Part shown: positions 40,545 through 53,459 of the stretch, in pieces | Numbering within the stretch: the stretch's first letter is position 1 | Layout: every line of letters starts with the position of its first letter | Assembly: GCA_958510875.1 (NCBI GenBank) | Contig: OY294070.1 | Location: 7,006,001 to 7,070,000, forward strand | Source: Endomychus coccineus | Lineage: Eukaryota > Arthropoda > Insecta > Coleoptera > Endomychidae | Direction of reading: 5' to 3' | DNA length: 64,000 nucleotides | Notes under the pieces: generated by a model | What the model was told of the DNA's origin: nothing | The model's database searches: none | Seen by the model: only the letters and a program-made list of their open reading frames with translations | Translations under genes and position numbers: made by a program

Positions 40545-42013
40545 CACACATCAAAAGAATCTAAGGGTCAAGCATATTTTGGGATTATTTGTTGATTCTC
40601 GGAGATCCACGTGGCATTATCGCGTTGCAGATCTTTGTTTGTTATTTACACAATACTTTTTTATCATTTTGAACATCATGGCATGTGTTCCTCTTTTTTC
40701 CAACGACTATTCATTTTCTTCATGTCGTTCCTTGTTTCATTCATCAGATCAAATCAGTTGTTATCCGACCAGCGAACGGTAATTATTGAAAATTTTGAGT
40801 AGTGTTGTTTGTCTAAATTATGGAACGTAATCACCTTCAGAGAGACGTGCACTTAAGGGCCATTGGAATGCTTCAAGCTGGAATGTCACAGAGGGTTGTT
40901 GCCAATGAATTAGGGACTAACCAGTCCACTTTAAGTCGTTTATGGATTCGTTATAATCAAACTGGTGATGTTAGAGAGCAACATACTGGCCGTACCAGAA
41001 TAACAACGGCGGCCCAGGACAGATTTCTGAGAATTCGAGCTCTGAGAAATCCAACCCACACGGCAGGTCAACCAAGTTTGGAACTCAGAAACGCTCATCA
41101 TATACAGATAAGTGACCAAACTGTGAGAAATAGACTACACGAGTCCAATTTACGTGCCAGGCGTCCATGGAGAGCTACACCATTATCCAGAGGAAATCGC
41201 GAGGCCCGAATAGTCTGGGCTAGAAATCACATCAAATGGGGCGTGCAAGAATGGACTCTTGTGTTGTTTAGTGACGAATCGAGATTCGGTTTACGTCCAG
41301 ATACTAGACGTACTCGTGTATGGAGACAACCTGGAAATGTTTGGAGACTTAGGACTGTACAGGAAGTTCACAGCTACCAAGGCGGAACGGTGATGGTTTG
41401 GGGTGGTATCAGCATTGGCGGAAGAAGCGACCTCGTATTGCTGGAGAGGTTTGTAAATGCTCTTAGATATAGGGACCTGATATTAGAACCATTTGTCATT
41501 CCGTATGCAGCTGCAGTAGGTGAAAACTTCATCTTCATGCATGACAATGCGCTTGCTCAATCGCCAGACCTGAATCCGATTGAGCATGTGTAGGATTTGC
41601 TTGGCAGAAGAATTTTAAGGCGTAACATTCTCTTCCAGACACGAAATCAAATGTTCCATACTCTGGTTGAAGAATGGAATGCGATTGATCAGGAAAGCAT
41701 CGATACCCTTATTCTCAGCGTACCAAATCGATGTAGGGCAGTTTGAACAATCGGGGTTGACACACTTTGTATTAGACATTGACCACGGACAATTTTTTTG
41801 CTCATAATCCTAAGTTTATTGAATTCTAATTTTTCACTCTTTTCAGTTAGATTAAAGCTTTCAATTGATTTGCAAACTTTGTATGAAATTATAAATAAAT
41901 TATGTGGCAAAAGATTATGTTCTACGTGGGTAACAAAAATTGTATTGAATTTCCCATTACCAAGTGACGAAACCCTAAAATTATCGCTGACCCCTACATT
42001 TTTTTGATGTGTG
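40545..42013 (+). mobile_element. Tc1-family DNA transposon with TA target duplication
   Basis: Both ends are visible: CACACATCAAAA at 40545 and TTTTGATGTGTG ending at 42013, each flanked by TA (40543-40544, 42014-42015). The inverted repeat continues imperfectly for about 40 bp (AAGGGTCA...TTTTGGG / CCCTAAAA...TGACCCCT). It encodes one transposase, now broken. It sits about 480 bp upstream of the first odorant receptor. Confidence 0.88.
40820..41745 (+). pseudogene. Tc1-type transposase, broken
   Basis: Cut-and-paste transposase. The N-terminal helix-turn-helix pair is present (GMLQAGMSQRVVANELGTNQ; HIQISDQTVRNRLHESNLRA), then the DDE core: first D in LVLFSDESRFG and second D in FMHDNA. About 20 residues between HDNA and SPDLNPIE are deleted, removing the usual RPH..R...L segment. 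The tryptophan after NPIEHV is TAG, so the frame stops at 41593 while homologous sequence continues as DLLGRRILRRNILF to NRCRAV at about 41745. The copy is therefore inactive, though otherwise well preserved. Confidence 0.92.
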
Positions 42014-42493
42014 TAAATCCACCTATTTAAAACCCTTAACAGGTGTGTTTATCAAAGAACAACAACTTTCAGGTGGTTCCCTGCCTTGCCTTTGCTATTA
42101 TGTACAAGATATATCTTCAATTTCAGATGCTTAGAATGCCTGACTATTTTTACATGACCCTTCGAAGTTGATTATGTCGTTTTCCAAAAAATGTGTGTCT
42201 TTCTAACTTAACTTGGGTTTCAACCGACTTTAACTCATTCCTTCTGAGTACCACCCCGTATATATGGGTAAGTAGAAAATGATTATACATCTTGGAACTA
42301 ACCATTCATTGTTTAATCCTGGCAATTTGCATATAATCATGTAATGTAATACTCATATTACATGTAAAATGAAATATATCCCTCTTTACCGCATTCGATA
42401 TTCCAGAAAACGACGATAGTGCATAATCAAATCCATCTATAATCAAGCACCACGAACAAATCTGTCTAGTTAGTATTCATCCTTCACCAAACG

Positions 42494-45400
42494 ATGTTAA
42501 ACAAATTATATCAATACATTCCATCAAGTTATTTTGAATGGCAATTCAGCCATTTCAAAAACTTGTGGTTATATCCTCCCGAGAACTCTACATCGTTGAA
42601 GCGACACATCTACATTTTAGTATTTTGCATCCATCTAATATGTAGTGGAGGACTATTGCTCTACATTGAATACATAGAGTGTTTTCTGAACTTCGAGAAG
42701 TTCAAAGAAACCATTTTGAATGTATCTTTGACGAATTTGCACACTTTTTTTGTCTTCAGATGCGTCCATTGGATGTATAACTATAAGAAGTTCTTGCATA
42801 TATTTCAGATTCTAGAAAGAAAATCGTTCAAATTCAACACGTTCCACTTGGCTTTCGAATACGGTCAATATAAACGTAAACTAGCTAATGTAAGAGGGGG
42901 CAAAGATTACAAATCGTTGGGAAGATTTTGGTCTGATGATATTGCAATCTATAGGAATGATGAAAGGTACGCTAATATTTATAGGTATGGGGACGAAAAA
43001 AAGTTCATGTTAAGGCATATTTGGAAATGTTCCCTCTCGTACTCCCTTTATCCTGCTCTTAAAGAAATGAGACCAGCAAGATCTGAGCAACCAACCAAGA
43101 ATTTGTAAAGTAAACAACATCAGCCTGAAGGTTCCTGTTCCATAATGTCTTGATATTCAATGAAGCCTTTATCCGTAACGAGTGTATTCGTCATGAGCCA
43201 TGCCTAATCTATATGCAGCCATCAGAAATCTGTTTTGAGCAACTGAGGAGTACTCCAATATACCTGTAGAACGCACGGTGTAACGCTCTTAATATGTTCA
43301 CAGACCTACCAGTTGTGAACCTACGTAAAAAAACCATAAGTCGAATATCTTTTGACGCAGTGTTGTTTGTAGAGTCATTATTGACATCGCGTCAAAATCA
43401 ACTGCCAAATCCTTGATTGGCGTGTTATTAACCTTGTATATACGAGGTCAAGGTGAAAAGTCCCTAAAAAATTGAATAGATGGCGCCACAATCGAACATT
43501 CCATGAGATATTTGTGATGTACCATCTTTGACTAGAATAAGGCCAGAAATCGGCGATAAAATCCATGGTATGTCTTGGATGATCAGCGAGTTAAGGTGCA
43601 CGAGATTATTATTAACCGAACGGGTACATAACATTTTGCATACATTTTTGAATATGAGAAAGCTATCAGCCAGATGGGTGCCAGATTTGCTCTCTGTTGA
43701 CAACAAGCGCGACCGTGTGACAACTTCAAAGGAGTATTTGGCTGTGGGGATCAGCTCTTAATGACTGGGAACAGTTTGCCATAAGCTGATGATGATGGTC
43801 CTTTGGGGGCACAGAAATTGAAACACTCACGCTATCAAAAGGGTTACACTTTACTGAACGTAGAGACCGACGTCATAATGACTGAAGCCTCACTCCACAC
43901 AATTACAATACTTATAACAATGTTAATAATAATGATAATGATACAATCGATCCATAATCAATAATCCTTATCTTAATCTTAATGAATCTGTTCTAATAAT
44001 AATCCTAGTATATATTTATCAGCCTTATCGATATCCTCCTTGGTTACAAGGTTCCCTCGCTCGTGATATCAGGGTCCCTTGTTGTATAGCTTGTACTAAA
44101 CAATATGCTTATATTATTACGAGGTGATCATAACACTGAACATATTGTTTGTGTATTACGTATGCATTTACAAACATATTGATTATATGTATTTAATAAT
44201 AGAAATAAGGTATTCGTTAATTGAGGGATTTTAGGTAATCTCGTATAGGGATGGAAGATTCCCATACTACACTTCCCAATGCAGTCTTGTTTCATTTCTC
44301 AGGAACTTTTCAGCTTGCCCTCGTATATTGCTGATAGTTGTATTGCTTCTTGTCAATCTTTGAATCAATTAACATGTTCTTTCCAGGAATGGATTGGATC
44401 GCTATAAGGAAAATTGCGAGAGATCAAATCGAGGTTTATGCTGTCTACTGATGTCGAACTTCACTGTAGCTGCTCTTGGGGTGATTTTTATGAGTTTCCT
44501 ACATCCCTTATTCAATGATAATCCACCAGAATTTGATCAACAGAATGTAACTCAACATATCAGATCTCAGTTTCCGTACAACAATTATTTTCCGTATGAG
44601 ATTTCATCGAATTTGAGATATTGGTTGACGTTTAGTTTCCTCTTGTATGCAACTTCATATATTGTAACTTCTTTCCTAGGTGAGTGCAAAACTTCCAGAA
44701 GCCTCAGTACACTTTGACACTGTCCATAATAATAATATTGATGAGGCTTGCTCTGAATTCCATAGTATGTTATACTCTGTATTTGATATAAATGTACCAA
44801 TATTTCAAAATAAAAAACGTGGCTATCCACCCTGGTGTGGCAGGTCTGATACACTTGATCACACTATTTTCCTAGGCAAGCTCAAATCCATTTGGTTTAG
44901 TAAAGTGGCGGCTCCTCGAAGGAGGCTAAGGAGGATCAGCCTCCTCACCAATTTATCTTAATGATCATTCTCCATTTTATTTCCTGTTTCTCTGATAATT
45001 CTTTAAATTTTACAATTAATTCCCCGTTCTCAGTAGTTATTTTCAATCCGGCAACAGTGGTCAGAGGCTAGATTCTCTATATATCTCAAACGCTGAGTTG
45101 TGTTGTTCAACACAGTTGCCGTTTTTCCGACCAGTCAATCGCCAAATAGCGTGAAACGGCGAAAACGGCAACAGGGTAGGGAGGCTAGCTTTTAGTATCC
45201 ATTCGTCGGTCGAATGAAATACGATTACTTGCGCTCCCGCCTCCCGCTGCTAGAAGAATGCGGTTAGTTGTTGTTATTATTCCATGAGGCGTAGTAAGGT
45301 TAAGTAGTTAATTTTTAAGTTATAATTTATCTAATCGGAATCAGTGAACGTTAAAATTATGAGTGACTTAGTTGCAAAGTTCTTAGAAAATCCATTTAGT

Positions 45401-48400
45401 GGATTAACATATGATAGAAAAGTGTTCTTCAAAAACAAACGGCCTTTACCGGATTTGAAAGGATTAGTGATGGCAGGGAAGTATCAAAATCGATCGTTTA
45501 ATACTGATAATTATAAAAAATATGTATGGTTAACGGGATCTGATGTACACAATAAATTATATTGCTGGTATTGCTTGCTATTCACATCAGATACAACTTC
45601 ATGTTGGGGGCACTTGGGTTATAATGATTTGAAAAATTTAGCTCGTGGCCTAGAAAGACATGAAAAATCGCAGGAACATATTACATCGTGTATTAAGTTT
45701 AAATTAACCGGTAAACAAAATATTGTTAATGCGATTGACTCTACACGAACACGCGAAATCGAAAATCATAATAATACAGTTAAAGAAAACCGCGAAGTTT
45801 AAAAAAAAATCATTGATTTCTTATTGTATTTATCATTTCAAGATTTGGCTTTTAGAGGGCATGATGAAACTGAAAATTCAGTTAATAAAGGTAATTGTTA
45901 GATTTGTTTTGTAAATACGACAGTAAGCTTCGCGATTTTATGACTAACGCGTCAGTATTTGCAGGCATTTGTTTTGTTTTATGCGGGTATAATGGTTGAG
46001 TGACACCACGCGAAATAAGGTTAGATTAGAATTCGTCTGTTCGGTAAATTATTAATTGTAAAAATGGACAACTAGTGGAAAGATTTTTAGGGTTCTACGA
46101 TGTTAGTTCGGGAAGAACAGCGGTCAATTTATTCAATTTTTCAATGGAAACATTTCAACGATTCGACTTTGCGAATAAATCAGACTTACGACGGCATCTG
46201 TAATGGCGGGACATTTAAACGGTCTTCAAACAAACGTAAGTTTTAAATAACATAGTGGGAAACAGAATTCCCTGTAATGCTCGAACTCGATGGAATTTTA
46301 CATCACATGCAATGTTTAGTTTACCATCCATAAAAATAAAGACAAATTAATTGAAATATTTGATTTTATATTAAACAGTGATGACTTTTCAACAGATCAG
46401 GTTTCATTGAATGCTGCTGTTGGTTTAAAATCTTATTTAGAAAATGAAGAATTTTTGTTATTTCTTGATACTTTTAAATTAATATTTGAACAAACTGATC
46501 TTATTTTTCGAATTTTACAACATAAATTCACTAATATAATTCATTCAAGAGATCGTTTAACACATCTCATTGATAAAATTCAAGTTTCCGTTATACAGAA
46601 TTTCATTTTAATATTTTATTTGGAAATTATTCAACTGATGAGGCTTCTCCCGTGAAAAGGAGGAAAACATATAATTTGGTAGACAAGAAACTACATTATA
46701 AACAACTTTTTTATGAAATTTTAGATACTATTAAAGGTCAAATATTGAGATTCGATTTTCCGATTTACATGAATTGAAGTTTTTCGATTTGACGAATAGA
46801 AGATTTTTCGAATCTTTTTCAAAAGAGTTTCTCAATACACTTTCAGATAACTTAGTTCTAAAATATAATTTTTTTGATAAAATAGCGCTGCACAATGAAT
46901 TATGCGTTGTATACTGGGATAAAGATATTTTAGGCCAGTACGACAGTCACGCCGATATGATAAAATATATGATAGATAATGATTTGCAACAAGTCTTACC
47001 TCAGTTTTATAAACTACTTTGTTTGACAGTCACCATTCCTGTCACGTCGGCATCGGTGGAGAGATCATTTTCTACTCTCAAACGAATTAAAACATACATG
47101 CGAAATACAATGGGCCAAAATCGTTTATACAATGTTAGTTTAATATCTATTGAAAAAGATTTAGTAAAACACTTAAAACATAATGATACATTTTATGATA
47201 ATATTATTGATCATTTTTCGTAAATTAAAGACCGTAGAATTTCGTTAATATATAGAAAAGTTGATAAAATTAATAACAAAAAACAAAATATGAAAAATTC
47301 CAAAAAAAAAAAGAAAAAAAATTAAAAATACAAAAAAAAATAAAAAACAAAAAACGAACGAAAAAAAAATTTGTGGGCAAGAGAAACTCTATACCTCCAC
47401 GTTGGTTCTTGCTGGGTAACAATCAATTTTGTCACTGAAGGTTAAATTAATTGGCTGAATAGAGTATATTTTTACAAAAACGTTTTATGTCCAGCCTCCT
47501 CTCTCAAAAAGTTCACGAGCCGCCACTGGTTTAGTACCTCCTTAGTAGCGTTTTTTTGCTCATACCTCATCAATAGATCGCAGTTTGTGCAGTATTACGG
47601 TCGGAGATCAAATTCATTTAACGCCAAATCCGGTGTGTATCAAGCCTCAAACCTTGGACCTGTTATTTATTATTGATTTGGCTGAAACCATAATCGGCTT
47701 GAAACTAATTTTTGCTGATAACTTGAAAATATTTTTAGAAATAAAGACTATCTAAACAATAATGGTGCGTCAACAATAAATTGAGTCTAAATATTAGTAA
47801 ATGTTGTGTTTTTAGCTCAAGTCGTAAAGTTCCTATTTCTTTCGATTATGTTTTAGATCAGTAATCATTTCTCGTAGTACTAAAGTCAAAGACTATACGA
47901 TCATCAGTTCACTTGTAATCTACATATAAGTGATGTTAGTCCTAAAGCTTATTGAACTTTAGGACTTAGGCATTCCAAATATTTCAAAAATTTGGAGGTT
48001 CTACAAACACTAGTCACTTCATTGGTTAGACCAAAACGGGAATATGCTTCGCCGTATGGAACCCTCAGTATAAATTCCAAATTACACTAATTGAGAGCCA
48101 TTCAAAGTAAATATTTGAAATATCTCTGGTTTAGAACTTTCAATATCTTTCGTAGAAGAGGCTTTAACCATCAATTATTATCATCTACTTTTGATTCTCT
48201 GACACTTGAACTGAGAAGAATAATGAGGAGCACAATATTCTTCCATAATTTGTTGAATAATAATATCGATTGCAGTTACTTATTAGGTAAATTAAATTCT
48301 GTTGTACCTAGATTATCTTCTCGTTGTCCTTTAACTTTTTACAATGTTAGGTCTAATACGAATGTATTATTTAGATATTCGATATTTGTCATGACTACAA

Positions 48401-51157
48401 ACTTTAATGTTATTTGTTCACAATGTGACTTATTTTTCAATAGTATTCAGTGTCTTATTAATGTGGTTAGGTAAGGTTATTTGTCACTATATAATCTGAA
48501 AATTTGAGCAGTTTATTCCTATTAGATATTATTTTTGTCATATATTCCTCGTTATTCTTTATATTATATTGCTCTGTATTGTTTGTCCTATAATTGAGAT
48601 AATCGTAGCTGATGGGCATATAAATACTAAATAAATAAAGCTAAATAAATGAATGATGTATAGATAGTGTGCAAGTGGTTTAAAATTCCGAAAATAAAAC
48701 AAAAAAATGCACAGGTCTTGCCTCAAAGTCCTCATTCTTCTTTTGAAAGAACATAAATGCAATCTACCAACACAGTATATCCTCTTTGTCGTCTATTGTC
48801 CTACAGCAATCGAACTAACGGTCGTCAATGCCATGCTGACGATACGTTGTCAGACTAAAGTGGTGGGGGAAGCATTCAAATACGTAGATGAAGGATGTTC
48901 CAATGACAAATACTCACAAATGATAATAGAAATGAGAATAGTTGAATGTATTAATGAACTCCAGCATATCGTTAGGTAAGTACATGACGGATCTCTCCCT
49001 TTCAGATACTTTCATGGTCGGTGTTACCTTTTTTTCTATCGATTTTCGATGTTGTGGAACTATTTGCCTAGTGATATCTTCCTTCACGACTATAATCTCC
49101 AAAAATTCACCACTGCCTCACACGATGTTCTTCGAAAAGTATACGTTTTGAGAAAAACTTGACTGTACGAGAGATTGTATAGTTAAATTATGAAAAAAAT
49201 AGCTTGATGGAAAGGAATGTATGGAGAAAATCTGCGAAATAACTGCACATAAATATGATACATCATTAGAATTACGTCAAATAATGCTCTCTGATTGCCA
49301 AAACTTGAAATTTCCATAAAATAAAGAAACCATTTTTTTTAAGGGCGGCTGTATTGTTGGAAAAATATAATAACCTACCAGTACTTGTGACAAACAGTTT
49401 GGTTGTAGTTGTTACAGCTGGATTAGTCAGTATTCTGGATATGGTGAGTTCCTGATCATATCTAGACTTCTTTGATCAATTGCATTAACTTTGGTTTCCA
49501 GCTTGAAAATATGGCTGAAACTTTCACCGTTATCTCGTTCATTGGTACTGTTATCACAGAGCCGTTTATATGTTGTTTGGCTTCACAGGCTGTAACCGAT
49601 GAGGTTAGTTGTATGGTCATCATTTCATCCAATCCGATCAAATTCAATAAACTTGGGAATAATGAATTATATACTTGTTCATCTGGTTGATAAAATATAC
49701 CCTGTTCACGATGAGAAAGTGTTAAGAAGGTCATCAGGTTTTTAGATACATCTAATCAAAATCAAAACTAAAACTCACTGTTTTATAATCTACCTTAACC
49801 ACCACGTTGGCCCGTTGCCGTTTTCTTCACCGCTGCTTCGTTTACCCGACTGTCCAAACGAATTGGTTGCACTGAATTACTAACTATGACGTCATTTCTT
49901 TGTTATCATGATCGGGTTATAGTCAGCAACGGCTACCATCGAGAGTACCATAAAATTGATATTTACGGAACGATTTTCAAACATTGTAATAAGGGTTTAG
50001 TACAGATCATTTGCAATATTCAAAACAAAATCATTTTTAGATAATTAAAATTTCATATAAAATTTAAATATCTAAAAGCAAAGTAACAAGAACATCTGGG
50101 GGTTGCCAGATGTTTTTTGTTCAGTATCAATAGCAAATGTAGCGTGAGATAAGTAAGAGAATTTCCAAAATAGATGTAAGACAATTCACTCCCGCTTCAA
50201 TAAGTGTGACTATGATACCATAGTCAAGATGGTATTAATAATTTCACACAAGTTTCTGGTTCTAAAGGAAATCCTGAACATGTCCAGATGAATAACTAAT
50301 ATAGAACGGAAAACGAATGCTTCGCTATGATAAATGTTAATGTTAACTGGAGATGCTTAGGTAGCGAGTTCTTCAGAACCGCTGTGATCTTGATGTGGAA
50401 GTTTTAAACGTCTTTCTTCCATAAGTCACACAATTAATCAGCAAATATGAACTACTAAATACTTCAACTATGTCATTCATAACTAATATTCAAGTGTTCG
50501 ACCCTCCTTTCCAAATAACTTCTGCCAATCCATATATAATCAATTTACGGTACTTCAACTTCAACAACTGCAGGTCTAGAATTTTTCACTCATTAATCGA
50601 AGATCTTCCGAGATATTGATCACTAAGTAATGAGCTAATTGATGATCCATAAATATCCATTTGGTCATTCAAAATCAAGTTAACTCCTCTATTGTGGAAT
50701 TTCACATTTCATATCATTCTGGTTCATTCGATTGATTGATTGTCGAACGAGTTCACATCAAGGTTAATTTACAGTTCCATATTTTACTGGACCGCATTTA
50801 CGAAACAGATTGGGTGAATTATAATCCGAAACTGAGGAGGAAGGTGATTTTCGTTATGGCCGCCCTAAAGAAACCTGTGACATTTACTGTTGGTAAATTT
50901 TTGGAGCTCAATTTGCAGTTCTTCATTGGGGTACGTAATTAGGTATAGGTATTGTTATTCTGGGAATAGCTTGAATGAATCACCATTGAAGAAACGCCAT
51001 AAGAATTTTCCACTCGTCCATACTTTGGCTTGGTCCAAGTTCAATATTTAACCGATGTAATTGTTCACGAACGATTCTGACAATCTAAATTTCTCGATTT
51101 CAGCTAATGAAAATGATATATTCCGTCTACGTTTTGGCTAAAACCAGTCAACGTTGA
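42494..51157 (+). CDS. Odorant receptor 1 (insect 7tm_6 family), complete, 7 exons
   Basis: Ligand-binding subunit of an insect odorant-gated cation channel (with Orco) in olfactory neuron dendrites. Exons: 42494-42966, 44387-44679, 48807-48975, 49344-49443, 49502-49603, 50775-50930, 51104-51157. All have GT/AG borders; phases 2,1,2,0,0,0 join to 1347 nt, 448 aa plus TGA. Visible membrane segments: about residues 39-60 and 73-95 (exon 1), two in exon 2 (LMSNFTVAALGVIFMSF; YWLTFSFLLYATSYIVTSFL), one in exon 4, one in exon 5, and the last in exons 6-7. The conserved C-terminal block reads IYETDWVNY...RRKVIFVMAALKKPVTFTVGKF. Exon 1's frame runs on to 43108; I use the GTACGC donor at 42967 because it gives the right phase and matches receptor 2. 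Introns hold mariner, LINE and hAT insertions. Confidence 0.9.
42967..43520. other. Start of odorant receptor intron 1
   Basis: Intronic sequence. The reading frame of exon 1 continues to 43108 without family resemblance. No other gene is seen. Confidence 0.35.
43528..43790 (+). pseudogene. mariner transposase N-terminal fragment
   Basis: The plus-strand frame reads LLLTERVHNILHTFLNMRKL, SARWVPDLLSVDNKR and DRVTTSKEYLA. This is the second helix-turn-helix and linker (ERVxxILHxxLGMRKLxARWVPRLL) of mariner transposases. No catalytic domain follows. It sits in intron 1 of the first odorant receptor. Confidence 0.8.
43800..44386. other. Odorant receptor intron 1, remainder
   Basis: AT-rich, with AATAATAATGATAATGATA low-complexity sequence near 43920. 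No gene. Confidence 0.35.
44903..47528 (+). mobile_element. hAT element, 2626 bp, 8-bp target duplication
   Basis: Ends AAGTGGCGGCTCC (first base mutated from C) and GAGCCGCCACTG are inverted repeats. The exact 8-bp duplication GTTTAGTA flanks it (44895-44902, 47529-47536). It carries a transposase gene with TTF-type zinc finger and hAT dimerisation domain, interrupted by stops and frameshifts. The deletion copy at 26656-27870 belongs to the same family. It inserted into a LINE already present in the odorant receptor intron. Confidence 0.93.
45344..47223 (+). pseudogene. hAT transposase with TTF-type zinc finger (ZMYM1-like), broken
   Basis: Segment 1 (45344-45802) has NYKKYVWLTGSDVHNKLYCW, then YCLLF, GLERHEKSQEHI: the C..C..H..H TTF-type zinc finger that binds element ends. 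After a stop, FQDLAFRGHDETENSVNKGN continues in another frame, the DUF4371/RNase H-like start. Segment 2 (46407-46655) and segment 3 (46774-47223; [15 protein letters not shown]) are the later core and the dimerisation domain. At least two frame breaks and missing core sequence near 45.9-46.4 kb make it inactive. Confidence 0.88.
49030..49150. repeat. Dispersed repeat, further copy of the 12.5-kb family
   Basis: CGATGTTGTGGAACTATTTG and CCTCACACGATGTTCTTCGA match 12570-12700 in the same orientation. It lies in intron 3 of the odorant receptor. Confidence 0.5.
49985..50440 (+). repeat. Dispersed repeat D, copy 2
   Basis: Matches 14755-15160 along its length (TTTAGTACAGATCATTTGCA, CAAAACAAAATCA, TGACTATGATACCATAG, CTATGATAAATGTTAATGTTA, GATGCTTAGGTAGCG). 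It lies in odorant receptor intron 5. Confidence 0.7.
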
Positions 51158-51214
51158 AGGTGAGTGTAGATCAGATCTTATTTCATGATGTTATTGAATT
51201 TTTTCCAGGCATTG

Positions 51215-51625
51215 TAGCAGCTATCGTGTATTGGTGTTGGTACTATTTCATCAAAGTAATTAGATTACAGTTGTTATTGTTTATTGACATTGGTACTATT
51301 TCATAGAGGTAATTAGATTATAGTTATTATAGTCCATTATCATTGCTACTATTCCGTAGAAGTAATTAGTTCATACTGTCTATTGGCATTGCTAATATCC
51401 CATCAAAGTAATCAGATTATGATAATTTTCTATTGGGACTACTACAATTTTCGAAAGTGATCGAATTGTAGTTATTGTCTATTGGCATTGCTACTATTTC
51501 ATCAAAGTAATTAGACTATAGTTATTGTCTAATGGCATTGCTACTATTTCATCGTAGTGATTAGATTATAGTATTTGTCTATTGTCATTGCTACTACTTC
51601 ATCAAAGTAATTATATTGTAGTTTG
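51215..51625. repeat. Tandem minisatellite, about 55-60 bp unit, roughly 8 copies
   Basis: The unit contains TATTGGCATTGCTACTATTT, CATCAAAGTAATTAGATTAT and AGTTATTGTC; copies differ at several positions and in length. It begins about 60 bases after the stop codon of the first odorant receptor, so it may fall in the 3' UTR. Confidence 0.85.
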
Positions 51626-51629
51626 ACTA

Positions 51630-52780
51630 GATGCTTTTATTTGAATTTAAAACTTATTAACTATGCAAATAACATTGTTACTGTTATAATTCTTCTTGTA
51701 TGCGATAATTGATATTATTGCTTCTAACTTCAATTCAAAATGTATTTTCTTGTTGACGAACCCATGCATGTTTATATTTTATAATATGCGACTTCATTCT
51801 CAATATATACTAGATTACGACATTATCAATATTTTTGTTTATTATGAAAAGATTCCTATCTTAGGTCATTAATATATTCAATTTCCATTCCCAAAAATGT
51901 TTTTTCATCCGTTTTCCGTATCCTCATAATTTGGGAACCATTAGGGATGAAGATCTCAAATCTATTGGAAGCAATCAAGTGTTTGAACTCTTTTGATGAG
52001 ATCGAAGAAACGAATTTATTCCATGTTGAATAATTTATAATACAAACTTATTTTATTACTTGATGTAGGTAATTAGTTGCAAACAGAAAGAGGAAATGAC
52101 AAGGAAACCTTCTAGCAATATGTCGCTTCCTATTCTTACTCATATTTTCAAAGATGAAACTACACTTTAATTCATAGCCGGTTTGCTATCAATATTATAC
52201 TAGGTCGTCATTATGATTAACCTTTCAATTAGAAGGAAAATGTATACTCTTAAATACATTGAAATGGAAATTGAAGGAAGTGAAAAATATAATACAAACT
52301 ACTCGGCAGTGCATTTTGCTGCAAAGTCTCATTGGAACATTATTAGTCGATGATTTAGAAACGCTTGGTTCCAGTTCCGCTAAGGTAAAATCGTTTTGGA
52401 TCTTATGCCATTATCAAATAACACTCAAGACATGTGAGTTACAATTAATTTGAAAACACAAGCCGACAGAACCGTTCTAGATGTATTCTATTATTCGATT
52501 ATTTTATGTGTTTTGACTGCTCATAATTTCAAATTCATGTCTTGTCTGGGGTCATTTTGATCTGTCCAGTTTAACGATAAGTTGCTGAAATACTTCGTAA
52601 ACATGATCTAGTTCAGACCTCAAAACAAACTTTCTAATTTGATGTTAACGCTACTCTGACCTGACAACTAAAATCAATTCGCACCAAATAGGTACAATAT
52701 TGAAATAGATGTACCTGAAATTTTTATGACTGCTATAGAAAAGATTCTTGCTGTACCCGTTTTACTGATTTATCGTATCC
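51630..52780. other. Intergenic spacer between the odorant receptors
   Basis: AT-rich; no gene or clear repeat. A 64-codon frame at 52259-52453 has no recognisable features. Confidence 0.3.
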
Positions 52781-52784
52781 GCTT

Positions 52785-53300
52785 TCTACATAAACACAAT
52801 TTTAAACATTATAAAGATACAAGTAGACATTTGCAAGTGTTCAATTAATTGAATTTGTATACATTTTGGCTTAACCATTGTACATCAGTTCTATGATTTA
52901 AAAAATTAGCGTCACGTTTTATGTGAATCTTCCCCAGGATAGATCTTTTATTCGCTTATTAATATTTTTATAATCCAACAGATGGTTATAGTCAACATAT
53001 TGTTCAGGTAATGGGGTGGAATTTTCTAAGTTTTTGCTTTCAGTATTATACTTATGCTTAGAGATTCCTGTATGAGACCCATCGCAATCTAAACAATTTA
53101 ATTTATATGCGGGGTTGGTTTGTTTATCTTTAGGTATTAACGGTTGTAGATTTGGAAATTATTTACTACAAACACTGGTTAGTAGGTTTATGTGCAACAT
53201 TTATTTCATAGTTTCTTAAACATTGCTTAATTTTCTCAGGTCTCCGGAATGTGTGGTTATGTTACAAAATTTTCTTTATTACCATATGCACCTAAACGAA
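52785..53300 (-). mobile_element. Penelope-like element 3' fragment (GIY-YIG, family B)
   Basis: Follows the coding end of the 19.5-21.0 kb element on the minus strand: shared words include GGTCTCCGGAATGT, GGTATTAACGGTT, CGCAATCTAAACAATT and TTATGTGAATC-T/A-TC. Many frameshifts. No 3' UTR motif found. Confidence 0.75.
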
Positions 53301-53459
53301 ATAGTTCAGATATGCATTATATTTATGCAGTTTATGATTTGCATATACTTTAGTTTCTAATAACTAGCAATGAAACTCCTGTCACAATATTATTATTGTT
53401 GCGAAAAATTTATGTAAAACGAAGAATTTTATGTATTCTCACAGCAAATCTATTCTGAT

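Larger units (their letters stand above)
44700..48620 (+). mobile_element. LINE (non-LTR) remnant split by a hAT insertion
   Basis: The 5' piece (44700-44902) reads FHSMLYSVFDINVPIFQNKK and GYPPWC, the region between endonuclease and RT in Jockey/CR1-like ORF2. After the hAT element the 3' piece continues with SQFVQYYGRRSNSFNAKSG and VYQASNLGPV (RT motif), then LVRPKREYASP, LRAIQSKYLKYLWFR, RGFNHQLLSSTFDSLTLELR and NVRSNTNVLFR (thumb and C-terminal region). Stops and deletions remove the YADD core. It fills intron 2 of the odorant receptor, starting about 20 bases after the donor of exon 2. Confidence 0.85.

Noticed and set aside
42967..43108. In-frame extension of odorant receptor exon 1 to 43108
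   Set aside because: The donor at 42967 gives the phase required by exon 2 and matches the donor position of receptor 2; the extension has no receptor similarity.
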